Origin: Schistocerca nitens
Taxonomy: Eukaryota > Arthropoda > Insecta > Orthoptera > Acrididae
Length of the DNA: 64,000 nt
Assembly (NCBI RefSeq): GCF_023898315.1
Contig: NC_064623.1
Location: 22,155,640 to 22,219,639, forward strand
Reading direction: 5' to 3'
Positions 53,601-64,000 of the stretch are shown here, piece by piece (position 1 is the stretch's first letter; every line of letters starts with the position of its first letter). A program made the position numbers and the translations under genes. The notes beneath the pieces are model-generated. The model saw nothing but the letters and a program-made list of their open reading frames with translations. It was not told the origin of the DNA and did not search any database.

Positions 53601-55560
53601 CTACTAAATAAATAAATGGCCAGTATAGTGACACTAATTTCTCTTGGTACATTTAATTTGAGGGTCATGATAATCTTATCTGTAAAATACATGTAGGTTT
53701 TTGTTACTGTATATTATAGTTGCCAATTAACCTCATTTACCTGTTACATTCATTTAAATATGCATATTACATACAACAGAAGCTATGTTAATATATACAT
53801 TAGATTAGCTGCCGGCAGTAGTGTGAACATTTCATCACTTGTGTCAGTTAGGGCTTCCACAGTTTCTGTGCTGCAGAACAGAGGCAGAGAATAATTCTGA
53901 AGTAACATTTACGCACCCAATATTCTATGGATAAGTACAATCTATGAGGAAAAAATAATAAACAGCAAAGCTGCAGGAAAGGAATATACATGAATAGCTT
54001 GTTAGGAATATCTCAAGCAAAATTAAACCCAGATTTATTTTTTCCCCAGTGGTACTGCCTGTGCTTGAGAGATGTTTTTGTCCTCCTCCTGGTCACAACT
54101 GATGTCATAGCACATACATCACACTGGTGGTAACTGTGGCTGATACTACATTGAAGACAGATTAATCTTGTTACCTCGTATCATGAAGTCTGGATTGCCT
54201 TTTGTGACTAGTTCATTGCAAAGTCTACACGGGTCTTAGAAGACAGGTGGTCATTTCTTGTGCCACATGATATGTTGCACTCTTCTGGTTATCCTGTCTC
54301 CCTCGAGACATATTCTGATATAAATCTGCAATCGGGCCAATTTAGGAGCTACCACTGTTCTTTGAATTGTTTGTAGAACACCCACAGCTCTACCACATCT
54401 CGCTGATTGGCCAGTGAAATGTCAGGTTGGGACTTCCACTAAGACTGGCATCTCTCAGTGTTTTCATTCTAAGCTGTCCGGTTCCTCATACGAAATTAGT
54501 GATACAGTGGTATTTAGGACTGCATTCAGCTGAATATTCTTTGAGATACGATGATGTGTTGTAAGTGACTGATGTGCTTCTACATGAGAGAATCCATAGC
54601 ATGCAGATACAGGCAGTCTTCTACTCTTCATACCTTGGTCTCTTGGCTCTTATGCTGGACATTTTAGCCATGGTGAAGGAAGTGGACAACAGATAGAGCT
54701 TCTTTGTCACAGTTTAAACACTTTTGTGGAACTATATAGGCCTACAGGTAGCTTATGTACTCCTCTGATATAGAAGACTACAGGTAAAAGTACTTCAGGC
54801 CTCTTGTCAAGCTGGCTGGACATCATTTCTTCCTGTTAGAGGTCTGGTAGGATCTTCAGCAACAGTGGTCACCAAAATAGAAATGAAGACCATTAGTGCA
54901 GACATCCATGAGGTATGGGATGACTGGCAACTGTGGAATCTTGTATCGTCAGAGGCGGCTGTGTACTGAAGTGTGTTTTGGGATGAAGTACATTGGTTCC
55001 TTGTCATTTCAGCAACAGCCCCCCCCCCCCCCCCCATGTTTTGTCACTTTTGCTTCTGTCTTCTCTTCACATTATGCACAACATTTTCATTCTGTCCCTC
55101 AGGAATATCCAACTGGTTCATAACATCACATGAAATTTTGAACACCAGCCTCCTCTCATTTGTTCACTTGCCTCAGTGCAATGTTGAAGTTCTGTGCTTC
55201 TCTCCAGTATTGTCCTTTTAGTAATGGCACTAACATGGGGTTACAAGTTTATATTATTACTGATTACTTTTTATGATAATTCTTCCAAGAGCTGGAACAG
55301 ATCCATTTTATGTGGTTTACCCATCTCACCTACTTCATTTTTGATGCAGAGAAATGTCCCCAACTATAGGTCACATTGTTCCCAAATTAGTCATCGTGGG
55401 TGAATGATGGTAGGACCACCACTGTCTACACAGCCATTATGGTTTATTCTGATCTCACAATCTCTTTGTTCTTTGTCAGCCTTCATACCCAGGGCTTATT
55501 CTGAAGCTTTTGAGCACTAAGATTCTTGCACAGATAGACTACCAGCCCTGTCAAATATTC
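50601..55560. other. Long AT-rich stretch without recognisable genes
   Basis: All frames are short; I saw no transposase, reverse transcriptase or RNA gene. A C-run of 14 bases is at ~55,020-55,034. It could be intron or intergenic DNA. Confidence 0.45.
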
Positions 55561-56914
55561 CTCAGTTTGGAGGACCATATTTGGTCTTAAAGGGTTTGCA
55601 CCCCTGGAAGGGCTGGCTTCATTGTGTCTATGGAGGCCCTCCTCCCCCATGGAATGTAAGATTAGAGAAAGAAGATGAAAGACACCCTCGGGCCTCGCAA
55701 CCTAATACCGTCGGGGTCGAAAAAATCAAGAGTTGGCCAAGAGAGGCCGACAGGAAAGAAAACAGATGCCTGTAAGTAAGCAGAAGCAGAGTCAGAGCCA
55801 TCAGACATTCATTATCTTTTGAAATATCATCGAGACTGACTCAAAGAGAAGAAAGGTTCTTGCTTTAATGGTTAGACTCCAAGTATTACTTAGATTTTTC
55901 TTACGTGGATTGTTGAATAATGTTTTTCCTATCAGTGCATAAAAAAATAAAGATTAACTTTAAGAGTAACAGTGCTGTTATTCAATAGCAGACACTTTAC
56001 AGAGACTTTTTACATGTTAAATACAATTAATACTGTATGCTCTATGTTTACCTGCCACAATCAGGTTACTCCTTAGTTAAAAATAGAAACCACTTGACAT
56101 GAAAGTGTTTTCCTCATTTTAATAATAGTTGAAATGGCTACACTATGTTTGATGTAGTCATAATAATAAAGCTAATATTCCTCATAACCAAATTGAAATC
56201 ATTCCATAGAAATCTTACAATCTTTGTCTAAAATACTAAATTACATATTCAGTGTGTGTGCATAGAAAATAATCATACAGCAACAACACAGTTTGTTTAG
56301 CACAAAGCTTGCAGAGTTTATAGCTGACGTTTCATCACCAATTTAAATATTTTGTAGCAAAATGTTTTGTCTTTATTGTAGCTCATGCATGTTTGGATAA
56401 TGACTGACTTCAACCGAGACAAAATATTGATTTTTTTACATACATAGGTTACAGAACACAGCAAAAAACGTTTTTCAACTGTTCCTCTCATGTTTCCATA
56501 ATACTTACAGAGAAAGTAAAGGTTACCCTAAATAAAGTTTAAATAATGACATTTACAAGCTCTAACACAGTCTACACCATCTTCACTTACAAATTTTCCA
56601 TCTACCACTTACTAAGTGAGTACCATTTGCTCTGTGTGAGTACACAGTCTTCAAATATTCCACAAAATAAATGTACAGCTTACAACATTTCCTTATTTAT
56701 TTACCATATTATTTGGCCAGTTTAGACTACCACACTTGTCAAGTACCTATGAATACACATACCACCACAGAGCAATATGTAACACTCATACTATGTAAGG
56801 AAGTAAGAAATGCAATAATGACGATCCAAATTTTGATTTGCATTATCAGCCATTACTTAGTGTAAACTGTTCATACAGTTCTACGTCCCACAAAATGTGG
56901 CACACAAATTATCA
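55561..56914. other. Possible repeat at 55,600-55,800, otherwise nothing seen
   Basis: 55,600-55,780 is more GC-rich, has a 64-codon frame and includes AATACCGTCGGGGTCGAAAA and AGAGTTGGCCAAGAGAGG, which I associate with a dispersed locust repeat. I cannot support this further. The rest is AT-rich. Confidence 0.3.
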
Positions 56915-57110
56915 AATTGTTCAAATGGCTCTGAGCACTATGGGACTTATCTTCTGTGGTCATCAGTCCCCTTGAACTTAGAACTAGTTAAACCTAACCA
57001 ACCTAAGGACATCACACACATCCATGTCCGAGCCAGGATTCGAACCTGCGACCGTAGCAGTCCCGCGGTTCTGGACTGCGTGCCTAGAACCACTAGACCA
57101 CCGCAGCCAG
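56915..57110 (-). repeat. tRNA-related SINE with 14-bp target duplication
   Basis: In minus orientation it starts with a tRNA-like head (A box TGGTCTAGTGGTTCTAGG, B box GGTTCGAATCC) and ends with CCATTTGAACAATT. CACACAAATTATCA at 56,901-56,914 and 57,111-57,124 is a perfect 14-bp duplication, showing LINE-type insertion. The body is little mutated, so the insertion is fairly recent. I associate this SINE with grasshoppers. Confidence 0.9.
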
Positions 57111-57124
57111 CACACAAATTATCA

Positions 57125-60100
57125 GTCCACATATAAAGCCATATATGCATAATGGTATTCTTTTTATGAAATATATGCCGACTGAAGGGCATGAAGTAGG
57201 TGAAGATCTGTAGGCATCATAACTTAGAAAGATTCTGCCCTTACACTTCAGAACCACATTGTATCATGTGCAAATCACAACAAATCTGCTAGTAACGAAC
57301 TTCCAGAGTCTAGTTCTAGTTAGCTGTTTTAACTTCTGCCAAAGATACACCAAAGAAAATATACAGGTCTATCGAAAATATATGAATCTCTGACTGTATA
57401 ATATACATCCTTAAAGCTAATAAAAGGTGTCTTACATACAGATGGGTGAGCATTTCAGACAAGTAACAAACAGTATTTTAAATATTTTCAAATTATGGAA
57501 CATAAAACGTGAACACTAGCTGTATATTTCATGAAGGGTAGACTACATCAGTCCTTCACAATTGTGTAGTGCATAAACCTCCAAATATTGTAATTTCTAT
57601 ATTTGAAGTACAAAATACAACACTGCATCATCTAACTGTAATAATCAGAGCTTGATGAATTTCAAACATTTGCAAAAGACATTTTACAATGCTTGCAAGA
57701 ATTGACAGTAATGTAGAAGCTTCAGTAACGGCAATGTGAAATACTTATGCTTCCTTTCAAAGGGACCCAATTCAAATGACTAATAGTATTGAATGTGAAT
57801 TTATGATAAATTTGTGGAACAAATATTTTGAAGAGTGCCTCTGGATAATGACTCTCAAAGCATAGAAATTGCAATTTCAGTAACTACTTTGACAAATTCA
57901 AGTTTATACTACTAATTCACGTTATCAGACTGAACTAACATGAAATTATCATTTTACGCAAACTGTTGAATTCATATACTAGGATTGTAACAGTATGTGA
58001 ATGAGTCATATCAAGACAGTGAACATAACAGAAATATTTAACTGAGGAAACTGTGGCTTCTTGAGCTGATAATACTTTTCTCAGACAAGTGAGAGTAGTG
58101 AGGATACTTTGTATTACAAATCCAATAAATTACTATTACATCAGAATCCATACATTTATCATATACAAAGAAAGACTATCACAATCGGTGTATGAAACAG
58201 TGAATGTAATTTTCAAATTCTAAGGCAAAACACTAGCTGTGAGGTACATAGATACGATCTGAGAAGTGTGGAAGGTAACAGGTCAACAGTCTTACAATTG
58301 AAGAACAAATGTGCATAATACATATTAGGAAGCACATCTTAATCTCATTCAAATATGACAGTAACAGCTGTTTTCAACAAAGGCATTTTTAGATTACAAA
58401 AAATCATGATCAATATATGTATCAGGTGCACATATTTTTTATGCAAATTTGCCTTAATAAGAAAAGCAATGTACAAACCCTAACTTATGTAGAACACACG
58501 AAATTACCATATCATAAGAAGCTCAACAGCTAAAGCTAGTTAAGTCCAATGTAAGTACATCCTGTCAAGGAACATACATGAATTACTATGTCTATTTCTT
58601 ATTAAGTCTAATATTATGAAGAGATGGCAATCTCTGTGTCAATCATATCAAACAACTAGTGACCCATAAGCTTACACAGTCACATTAAATTGCCAGGCAA
58701 CATGCCAAAGTAAGTGCTTTGTAATATAAGAATACGCCAATTGTATTAGTAGTCTACTAAAGACAAGAGGTGGGAGGTGAACATTAACAAGCAACCAATA
58801 TTAGAGATCATACTAAGAGTGCTTCTGATATTTCTGTAAGCACTATTGTTCACTGCAAAGGAGACAATTTACAAATGAATCATCATAGTGTGCAGAAATA
58901 TACATTTACAAGAAAATATAAAATACAGAGCCCACAAATTAGTGATAAGCTCTCCTAAAGAGACTGAAAAGCACAAGAGTGATAATACATTCTTTTGTAG
59001 CTGCACATGAAGATTAGAGCATAGTTTTCTATTAATAATGCCAATGGTCACGAACTACCATGTCATCTACTCAACTATAACCTATTGACTATAACCTATT
59101 GACTTCTGACAGGAACAAGAGTCAAATCACATTACGATTCTTTCTATGTTTTTAAAGCTTCAACAGCATGCAATAAAAACAATGGATAATGAAAAGGCTA
59201 AAGGACTCAAAGCAGTAATGTAATACATTTGTTACTTTAAGCCTTCTGAATTTCAAATGTATGTGATACAATTAAAAGGAAAGCTAAGTGTACTAAAACT
59301 TCATATTGACAGTTTTCATAGGCCTGGATTCACTAGAGCTCAAGTGAACCTTGAAAATGTTATGGAAAGCCAAATACAAATGGGGGGAAAACATTTGCTA
59401 CTGGGTTTCTAATTGTTATTACTGCTACTGATGATGAAACTTCAAAATATTTACAGCTGTTTTACATACTACAGTTTCTTTAAACTTCTGGTACTCTGCA
59501 AATGACATTTTAAATGCCCTTAAGAATTTAGAAAAGGTTTGAATTTATAATTAGTGTTTGTTGGAAGCAGCTAAGTGCTCTCATTATGAAACACTGGATG
59601 AATATAGCCTTTGTTCTTTGTGCATCTCTATCTGCACTCACTGAGGACATGCACACAGTTTATTAATAGTACTTTTCTTCCTGCGTTGAACCTCTTATGC
59701 AAGATCATACCTCTTGCTGAGTAAATTCTGACAGTTTCATTTTCAATATTTCTTGTCATCACTGACTGCATTTTAAAAAGTAATATTTCTGTTGACCGAG
59801 GAAGCTGTCAGATAACCAAGATGAAACTGGTACTGCAGGTCATGAAGTTGATTAGTCTTTTAGTAATATCAATGGGATAGTGTTTAGGGGAATATACTTT
59901 CTGTCCTGTGTTTGTCCTCTGATTTATGATTATCTACCTGCTGCTGTGAATGGTGCAGAGCACCAGTTTACGAAGTTTGCAGGTGGCAGCAGTACTGTAG
60001 CAATATCTTATTAGGAGGAGTGGATGAATGACACTGACTTTTTTGCTGATATACCAGTGCTTACCTGGACTGATGTTCTTACTTGCATGTTAATACTTCT

Positions 60101-60404
60101 TACAAATGGGATTGAGGCCAAGATTGCTTAAGATTATTGGACTTCCTTCTAGAGCAATACATTGTCATTTGTGGCTGGCAAGGGCTAATTCTATACATCA
60201 GCTGGTACATTCCTATACATTTCTTTAAGTTAAGAGGAAGAGGATGTTGGTCAAGCCACTAACAGAGGTTTAATTCCCCAGAGCTTGTTCCCATGAAGGG
60301 AACTAGTATCGCCAAAGGGACGCCAATTCTTGACAGACAGCAACACAAAGATCGGAGGGAATGGAAGAACTAGCGGGCCAGGATACGATGACAGCAGTCT
60401 CAGC
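57125..60404. other. AT-rich stretch without recognisable features
   Basis: Only short frames; no repeats or genes seen. Confidence 0.45.
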
Positions 60405-60819
60405 AGCAGTTTTTTTTTGTTATGGATTTAGGGCACAAAACTGCTACAGTCATTAGCGCCCAGTATGTGGCTTAGGGAAAGGTAAAAAAACAAAAAATAG
60501 ATTGGAGATCACCAGCAATGGGAGCAAAACTCAGTGGGGAAACTAAAAAACTGAAGGAAAGCTTAGAAAACCACTTCAGAAGGGGGAGGGGGGTTGTTTC
60601 CCCAAAAAGAGCTCCAAATGACTGACATCTCACTGACACTAATGAACTCTAGGATGTGATCAACAGCTCGTGTCATCTGCTAAAATGGAAGATATATCAG
60701 GTGACACCTGTAGACTGGCACATAGTGGAGTAAAATAGGGGCACTGAAGTAAAAGGTGTCTTACCATCCACAGCTGAGAGCAGTGGGGACAGTGGGGGAG
60801 GATCACCACTTAAAAGATG

Positions 60820-61404
60820 TCAATGGCTGAAAAGACAGTGCCCTATCCGGTGTCTAGTTAAAATTACCTCCTCCCGATGACTCGTTTGGGAGGAAGAGGT
60901 CCGAGCACAGGGAAGAGCTTCCATGTCCCACAATTTATGATTGGGAAGTGTCGACCAATGTGTGTGCCATAAAAGAGCAACACAACATAAAACACTCTGT
61001 ACATTGGCAAAAGGAACCATGTAAACAGCAGGCTGAAGAAAGACTGCAGCCTTGGCCACTATATCGGCCACCTCATTTCCATGGATACCAACATGTTCTG
61101 GGATCTGGAGGAGTGCCACAGAGATGTGGAGCAAGTGGAGGCATTCCTGAATCCAGTGGACCAGAGGGTGGACATAGTAAATAGCTTGGAGACTGAGGAG
61201 AGAGCTGAGCGAATCTGAGCATATAATATACTGTATCTGCTGATGGCGATCGATGTATTGGACAGCCTGGAGAACAGCGTGAAGCTCTGCAGGAAAAACC
61301 GAACACTGGTCAGGAAGCCAAAGTCGATTAGGGGTGTCACCAACAACATAGGCACTCCCAACACCAAATGATGTTTCAGCCGTCAATGTAAATAAGTGTG
61401 GCAT
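60820..61404 (-). pseudogene. I-clade LINE RNase H domain
   Basis: Open for 194 codons on the minus strand. FGVGSAYVVGDTPNRLWLP, then FPAELHAVLQAVQYID with the catalytic Glu, IICSDSLSSLLSL with the catalytic Asp, and VGIHGNEVADIVAKAA with the last Asp: the classical RNase H order. The first Asp region (TDGSK) is changed to TAETS at the start. The C-terminal REEVILTRHRIGHCLFSH is the typical end before the cysteine/histidine motif. It is cut off from the reverse transcriptase by the insertion at 61,421. Confidence 0.85.
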
Positions 61405-61420
61405 CCTTCATTTGTGCTCA

Positions 61421-61712
61421 TGTTGTTGTTGTTGTTGTTGTTGTTTTTGTCTTCAGTCCAGAGACTGGTTTGATGCAGCTCTCCATGCTACTCTATTCTG
61501 TTCAAGCTTCATCTCCCAGTACCTACTGCAGACTACATCCTTCTGAATCTGTTTAGAGCATTCATCTCTTGGTCTCCCTCTATGATTTTTACGTTCCACA
61601 CTGCTCTCCAATACCAAGTTGGTGATCCCTTGATGCCTCAGAATATGCCCTACCAACCGATCCCGTCTTCTAGTCAAGTCATGCCACAAATTTCTTACCC
61701 CTGGAATCCTTT
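61421..61712 (-). mobile_element. RTE-like LINE 3' end inserted in the I-clade LINE
   Basis: Minus-strand copy with its tail as (GTT)n on the plus strand (61,421-61,445). It encodes MWHDLTRRRDRLVGHILRH, RGRPRDECSKQIQKDVVCS and VAWRAASNQSLD, the C-terminus of the same family as 43,510-44,735. It is only about 290 bp, strongly 5'-truncated. No clear target duplication. Confidence 0.8.
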
Positions 61713-61845
61713 AACCATATGAGCAGCAAATGCCTGATGATTAACGAGAGAAGGGGTATTATCCTTGGAAAGCTGACAAAGATCACAGAGCAGGCAGGTC
61801 CAGGGGCAGAACCAAGGTAATGCCGTATCCCCAGTTGTCAAAGTT

Positions 61846-63880
61846 TTAGGAAAGTAGAAGGAAAGAGAACTTGCCAGTTGACGGAAGCAGACTCCCGGTG
61901 GTGGTAGTAGAGGAAGGTTGGCCTGTATACCCTAAATCCAAGGAGGCGTCGAAAAAAAGGTAATGGGCTGGATTAGCAGGCATGGAAGACAGATGGCTAG
62001 CATAACAACTCAGAAGGACAGCTAGCCAATTGGACAGCGGAGGATTAGCAGTCTCAGCATAAAGGCTTTCCACAGGGCTGGTGTAAAAAGCTCCAGACAC
62101 TAAACGTAATCCACAGTGGTGGATAGAGTCGAGACGCCGAAGAATAGACGGCCGAGCAAGAGTCAACTATGCTTCCATAGTCCAATTTTGAGAGCACTAA
62201 AGTGTGATAGTGGCGGAGGAGGACTACTCAGACAGCGAGCTGAAAGATAGGAAATGTGGGACGACCAGCACAGTTTTGTCAAACATAGGACCCATGAATT
62301 TAGTGACATCTGCGAACGGAAGGTCGACAGGGCATAGATGTAGGGAAGGCAGAAGAAACTTTATACGACACCAAAAATTGACACACATGGTCTTACTGGG
62401 AGAAATGCGGAAGCCGGTTTCGATGCTCTAAGAGTGGAGGTGACAGACATCCTTGAAGACGTCTGTCAAGAAAGCTGGTTCGTTGAGAGCTGTAGTAGAT
62501 CGCAAAATTATCCACAAGGAGGGAGCCCGAGACATCGGGAAGGAGACAATCCGTAACTGGATTTATGGTGATGGCAAACAGTACAACACTTAGCACGGAG
62601 CCCTGGAGTACCCCGTTTTCTTGGGGAAAAGTACAGGAGAGAGTAGTGTTCACCTGCACTATAAATGTGCACTCTGCCATAAATCCACGAATAGAAAGGG
62701 GGCAGCCGACCTCTAAAGCCCCAAGAGAGCAGTATGTGGATGATGCCTGTCCTCATACACGTATCTTATGCTCTCACCAGATTGAAAAGTATTGCTACCG
62801 TTCGGCGTTTCCTGAGAAGAAAATTATTCATGATGTAAGTGGAGGGGGCAGCAATATGATCAACTGCAGAATGATGCTTTCAGGAACCACATTGGGTAGG
62901 TGTTAGACTGTGGGACTATAGCCACCAGGCTAAACAGCAATTCACCATATGCTCCAGTACCTTACATACACTACTCTTAAGAGAAATGGGGAGATAGCTA
63001 AATGGGAAATTCTTGTCCTTTCCAGGTTTCAGAACAGAAATGAAGATAGCTTCCCGCCATCATCTGGGAAAGGTACTGTCGGTTCAAATTCAATTATAAA
63101 GGTGAAGGAGGTAACGCACACTATCCTATGATAAATTCACCAACATTTGGATGTGGATACCATCCGGTCCTGTGGCGGGAGAGCGAGAAGAAGAGAGTGC
63201 GAGTGAGTTCCCACATGGAGCAAACAGTATAATAGCTTTCGCTATTTTGAGAGGAGAAAGCAAGAGGTTGCACTTCCGCTGCATGTTTCTTCGGTAAAAA
63301 CGCTGGTGGGTAATTTGAAGAGCTCAAAATCTCAGCCAAGTGTTGACCCAGTGAGTTAGAAATTGTGATGGGGTCCACTAATGTATCATGTGTGACAGTG
63401 AGCCCAGAGACCAGGGAGAAACTAGGCACGCCAGATAACCGTCTAATTTTACTCTGAGCTTCTGAGGAGGGAGTGAAGGTGCTAAAAGAACTAGTAAAGA
63501 AGTCCCAGCTTGCCTTCTTGCTATTGTGGATGATGCGACGGCATCATACACGTAACTACTTATAGTGGATACAGTTGGCAAAAGTAGGATCGTGGCAGAA
63601 AACGTGAAGAGCACGTCCCCGCTCACATATTGCGTCACAGCACACCTCGTTCCACAAAGGGACTGGAGGGTGCCGGGGCAAATCGGAGGTGTGAGGTACT
63701 GAACGTTCCGCAGCTGTAAGGATAACTTCTGTAACATGAGTGACCCGATCGTCTACACTAGGAAAGTGACGGTCATCTAATGTCGCTAGAGATGAAAAAG
63801 TGTCCAATCGGCTTGAGCAAACTTCCATCGTATCGGGCGCATCGATTGAAGTTGTGGCTACAATCGAAGGACACATGGAA
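61846..63880 (-). pseudogene. I-clade LINE reverse transcriptase and linker, degenerate
   Basis: Right to left: the linker with DDRHFPSVDDRVTHVTEVIL and AAERSVPHTSDLPRHPPVP (63,720-63,830) and GRALHVFCHDP; then frame-shifted fingers; motif B GVLQGSVLSVVLFAI (~62,590-62,620); motif C reads LLVDNFAIYYSS (~62,525), with the second catalytic Asp replaced by Asn; then SILRRLDSIHHCGLRLVSGAF (~62,080-62,145) in the thumb region. Frame changes are frequent. It cannot encode an active enzyme. Confidence 0.8.
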
Positions 63881-64000
63881 GATAGTCACTCGAGTGTATC
63901 AGCAAGAGCAAACCATTCAAAGCACTGAACTAACTGAACAGTACGGACCGAAAGGTCCAAATGAGAGAAATTCATCATGGAGGCAGACAATTGTAGGTTC

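Larger units (their letters stand above)
60405..64000 (-). mobile_element. I-clade LINE, 3' part, interrupted
   Basis: Minus-strand element whose 3' end is marked by a T-run on the plus strand at ~60,410-60,418 (an A tail on its own strand). It carries, from right to left, linker, reverse transcriptase and RNase H remnants and continues beyond the window at its 5' side. An RTE-like 3' end is inserted at 61,421-61,712. Confidence 0.8.

Overview
The window looks like intergenic and intronic DNA from a large, repeat-rich insect genome, most probably an orthopteran of the grasshopper/locust type. That inference rests on the mix of elements: degenerate CFDP2-type (RTE-like) and I-clade LINEs, Penelope-like elements, BEL and Gypsy LTR elements, several mariner/Tc1 transposons, and a tRNA-related SINE at 56.9-57.1 kb that I associate with acridid genomes. 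There are no bacterial operons, rRNA genes or CRISPR arrays.

Layout. 1-2.3 kb: minus-strand 5' half of an RTE-like LINE with a decayed 82-bp tandem leader repeat. 3.3-6.5 kb: a DNA transposon with ~340-bp inverted ends and a broken DDE-type transposase. 7.0-8.0 kb: Penelope-like fragment. 8.0-13.7 kb: three mariner copies with TA target sites, all defective. 14.9-18.5 kb: Penelope-like element split by a ~1.03-kb LTR-like insertion. 18.7-19.2 kb and 22.5-24.45 kb: two copies of one terminal-inverted-repeat family; the second interrupts an I-clade LINE and itself carries a solo LTR. 24.65-27.0 kb: Gypsy integrase remnant followed by a 5'-truncated LINE. 27.0-28.7 kb: Tc1-like transposase in two pieces.

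29.4-36.0 kb is the only place where I see a probable host gene. Minus-strand exons with good splice sites resemble the N-terminus of the abnormal spindle/ASPM family (ASH domain followed by a long disordered exon). The long exon is interrupted by a rearranged BEL/Pao element: three LTR copies, a complete-looking gag, a deleted reverse transcriptase, and a ~400-bp duplicate of the host exon.

36-46 kb holds a foldback element, a tRNA-Gly-like sequence, LINE fragments, a decayed SINE, one structurally intact DD41D Tc1/mariner transposon (355-aa transposase, ~115-bp TIRs, TA target site) and another RTE-like LINE. 46.8-49.9 kb is a strikingly ordered minisatellite: 60 units of 29 bp, 4 hybrid 29-bp units, then 46 units of 27 bp. 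Its long open frames (all six are stop-free) are artefacts of base composition. 50-60.4 kb is mostly unrecognised AT-rich DNA with one SINE. 60.4-64 kb is a minus-strand I-clade LINE interrupted by an RTE-like 3' end.

I found no obviously new multi-gene system. The strongest leads are the minisatellite with its ordered A-hybrid-B structure, the BEL-driven rearrangement in the ASPM-like gene with its mosaic CpG-decay pattern, and the unclassified long-TIR transposon.
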